Both the position numbers and the translations under genes were made by a program. A stretch of DNA of 64,000 nt from contig NZ_CP031229.1 in NCBI RefSeq assembly GCF_003351765.1, positions 1 through 64,000 on the forward strand. The letters run 5' to 3'. Source of the DNA: Ornithinimicrobium avium (GTDB taxonomy: Bacteria; Actinomycetota; Actinomycetes; Actinomycetales; Dermatophilaceae). Below, piece after piece: positions 63,302 to 64,000 of the stretch (the first letter of the stretch is position 1; each line of letters opens with the position of its first letter). A model generated the notes under the pieces. The model worked only from the letters and a program-made list of their open reading frames with translations, was not told the origin of the DNA and searched no databases.

Positions 63302-63667
63302 GGGGGTGATCGGTTTCGACGTCGTACGGCATTTCAGGGGAAGCGGGTCGAGGAGGCAAGGTCATCTCGTCAACGCTCCTTGCGAAACCAATAGCTGCCA
63401 ATTCCAAGCGCAGCGACTTCGCCCTCGCCGCCTGAGCGAGCCACGAAGTCTGTCAGCCTGAGCTAGTTCTCGACTCAGTGTCTGGCATCAGCTAGAGAAC
63501 TTGCTCCGCCGTCAGGTCACCGGACGGCGGGGGACTCCTAACGTGACTGGGCCTGTCAGGGAACGTGTGCGCGCGAGCCCTGGGGCCGAGAAAATCCGTA
63601 GCGCACTGCACCCGGAGAAGCCCTGATCTACTTGCGACGGACGCGGGTTCGATTCCCGCCACCTCCA
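63302..63667 (+). ncRNA. ssrA: tmRNA (ssrA)
   Basis: The 5' end GGGGGTGATCGGTTTCGAC and the 3' end with the T-arm GGGTTCGATTCCCGCC and CACCTCC are those of tmRNA. GGGGGTG (63302-63308) pairs with CACCTCC (63660-63666) as acceptor stem, with one G-U pair. The CCA end is not encoded (ACGA follows). It tags proteins on stalled ribosomes with SmpB. A 16-bp inverted repeat flanks the gene. Confidence 0.95.
63397..63435 (+). other. tmRNA tag-peptide reading frame
   Basis: The resume codon GCC at 63397 starts the tag ANSKRSDFALAA, ending at TGA 63433-63435. The end ALAA is the ClpXP-type degradation signal of tmRNA tags in actinobacteria. The first Ala is assigned from the alignment with known tags. 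Confidence 0.85.
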
Positions 63668-63672
63668 CGAAT

Positions 63673-63688
63673 GTGTCTCACGCTGTGC
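63673..63688 (+). repeat. Right arm of the pre-tmRNA inverted repeat
   Basis: GTGTCTCACGCTGTGC is the exact reverse complement of 63280-63295. It begins five bases after the discriminator base of the tmRNA. Confidence 0.8.
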
Positions 63689-63704
63689 TGGTTATCCCAC
63701 GTCA

Positions 63705-63742
63705 GCCCCCGGATTCCGCGTAACTACGCGGAATCCGGGGGC
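63705..63742 (+). terminator. Strong terminator after ssrA
   Basis: GCCCCCGGATTCCGCGTA (63705-63722) and TACGCGGAATCCGGGGGC (63725-63742) form an 18-bp perfect inverted repeat with a two-base centre. It is followed by TTCGTCG. It ends the pre-tmRNA transcript. Confidence 0.85.
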
Positions 63743-63940
63743 TTCGTCGCGTGGGCGCGTGTGAGCAGATGTAGGCTCGACAGAGCATCTGATTTGTCAC
63801 AGGCTTGTCACGCGGTCCGGGCTGGTGGCGATCTTGTCCATGGACCCTTCGGTCGGACCGTCGGTTGCGAAGAGCCGGTCTACATGGGACAGTTGTCTCA
63901 CCAGTCAATGAAGACGTTTGGAGATCAAGGGGCTGATTTC
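63743..63940. other. Lower-GC spacer after ssrA
   Basis: The GC content drops to about 55-60 percent compared with over 70 percent before ssrA. TTGTCAC occurs twice at 63795-63815, and CAGATG/CATCTG forms a weak inverted repeat near 63765-63792. No gene was accepted. It may be the start of foreign DNA next to the tmRNA gene. Confidence 0.4.
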
Positions 63941-64000
63941 ATGGTGGCAACCCTCATTCTAGTCGTCCGCCTGAGTGTTGGCACACTTCTGCTGATTGCG
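63941..64000 (+). CDS. N-terminus of a membrane protein (partial, possibly MauE/DoxX-like)
   Basis: From ATG 63941, with AAGGGG at 63927-63932 as ribosome site, the 20 visible residues form one hydrophobic helix with a central arginine (LVVRLSVGTLLL). An in-frame ATG at 63908 is possible but has no ribosome site. The arginine-bearing first helix recalls MauE-like proteins. The gene runs off the window, so the family is a guess. Confidence 0.45.
   Translation, partial: MVATLILVVRLSVGTLLLIA

Noticed and set aside
63702..63908. Minus-strand open frame after ssrA
   Set aside because: It overlaps the terminator palindrome, has no ribosome site and no protein pattern.

Overview
The window is very GC-rich (about 70 percent or more). 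Coding is dense, genes are often coupled by ATGA or GTGA overlaps, and GTG starts are common. The gene set (clgR, DUF3046, DUF5709, PGPGW protein, tad pilus genes, recA-recX, smpB-ssrA with a tag ending in ALAA) points to an actinobacterium, probably in or near Intrasporangiaceae/Ornithinimicrobiaceae. That family placement is an inference from gene content and was not tested. No tRNA, rRNA, IS element or CRISPR array was seen.

Layout. 1-2621: end of an ABC-type ATPase-like gene and a YhgE/Pip membrane protein. 2690-5638: the rimO-pgsA-cinA-clgR run that in many actinobacteria lies close to recA. 5640-9843: DNA repair and small-enzyme genes (nei-like glycosylase, AhpD-like enzyme, EamA exporter, GNAT) flanked by two patches of decayed genes, one a GyrI-like protein and one a PIN-type toxin-antitoxin pair. 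9880-18945: lhr helicase with a small upstream gene, then a heterodimeric ABC exporter. 19039-25416: carboxyltransferase, a frameshifted AEC transporter, DUF3046 and an HNH/DUF222 protein. 25501-30035: asd-lysC (with an internal lysC-beta start) facing away from recA-recX. 30061-33006: a taurine/nitrate-type ABC uptake operon. 33104-39076: DUF5709, miaB, a lipoprotein metallopeptidase and two small membrane proteins. 39039-47712: an orphan EssC/FtsK-type ATPase with an FHA domain, divergent from a tadABC-pilin-tadE/F/G operon. 47759-51958: HAD phosphatase, nitronate monooxygenase, a GcvT-like methyltransferase and a broken dinB. 52067-54681: prfB and an aldehyde dehydrogenase. 54744-58715: M28 peptidase without a signal peptide, frameshifted FAD oxidase, and a PLP aldolase/deaminase. 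58812-63688: ftsE-ftsX-M23 hydrolase, smpB, a CBS protein and the tmRNA gene. After ssrA the GC content falls and a new membrane-protein gene starts at the window edge.

How genes work together. ftsEX with the coiled-coil M23 hydrolase forms a division-linked wall-hydrolysis unit. smpB and ssrA form the trans-translation pair, with prfB nearby. asd-lysC feeds the aspartate pathway. recA-recX, nei and lhr make the region rich in DNA repair functions. recA carries a clear RecA-independent (PafBC-type) promoter motif, and the HNH/DUF222 gene carries a weaker version of it.

The most unusual points are: a 16-bp inverted repeat flanking the tmRNA gene; an over-represented octamer GGTATGCC/GGCATACC; the complementary loss of ATP-site motifs in the ABC exporter pair; paired palindromic operators before the nitronate monooxygenase; phased GTGGGA boxes over the GcvT-like gene promoter; and a concentration of broken genes.
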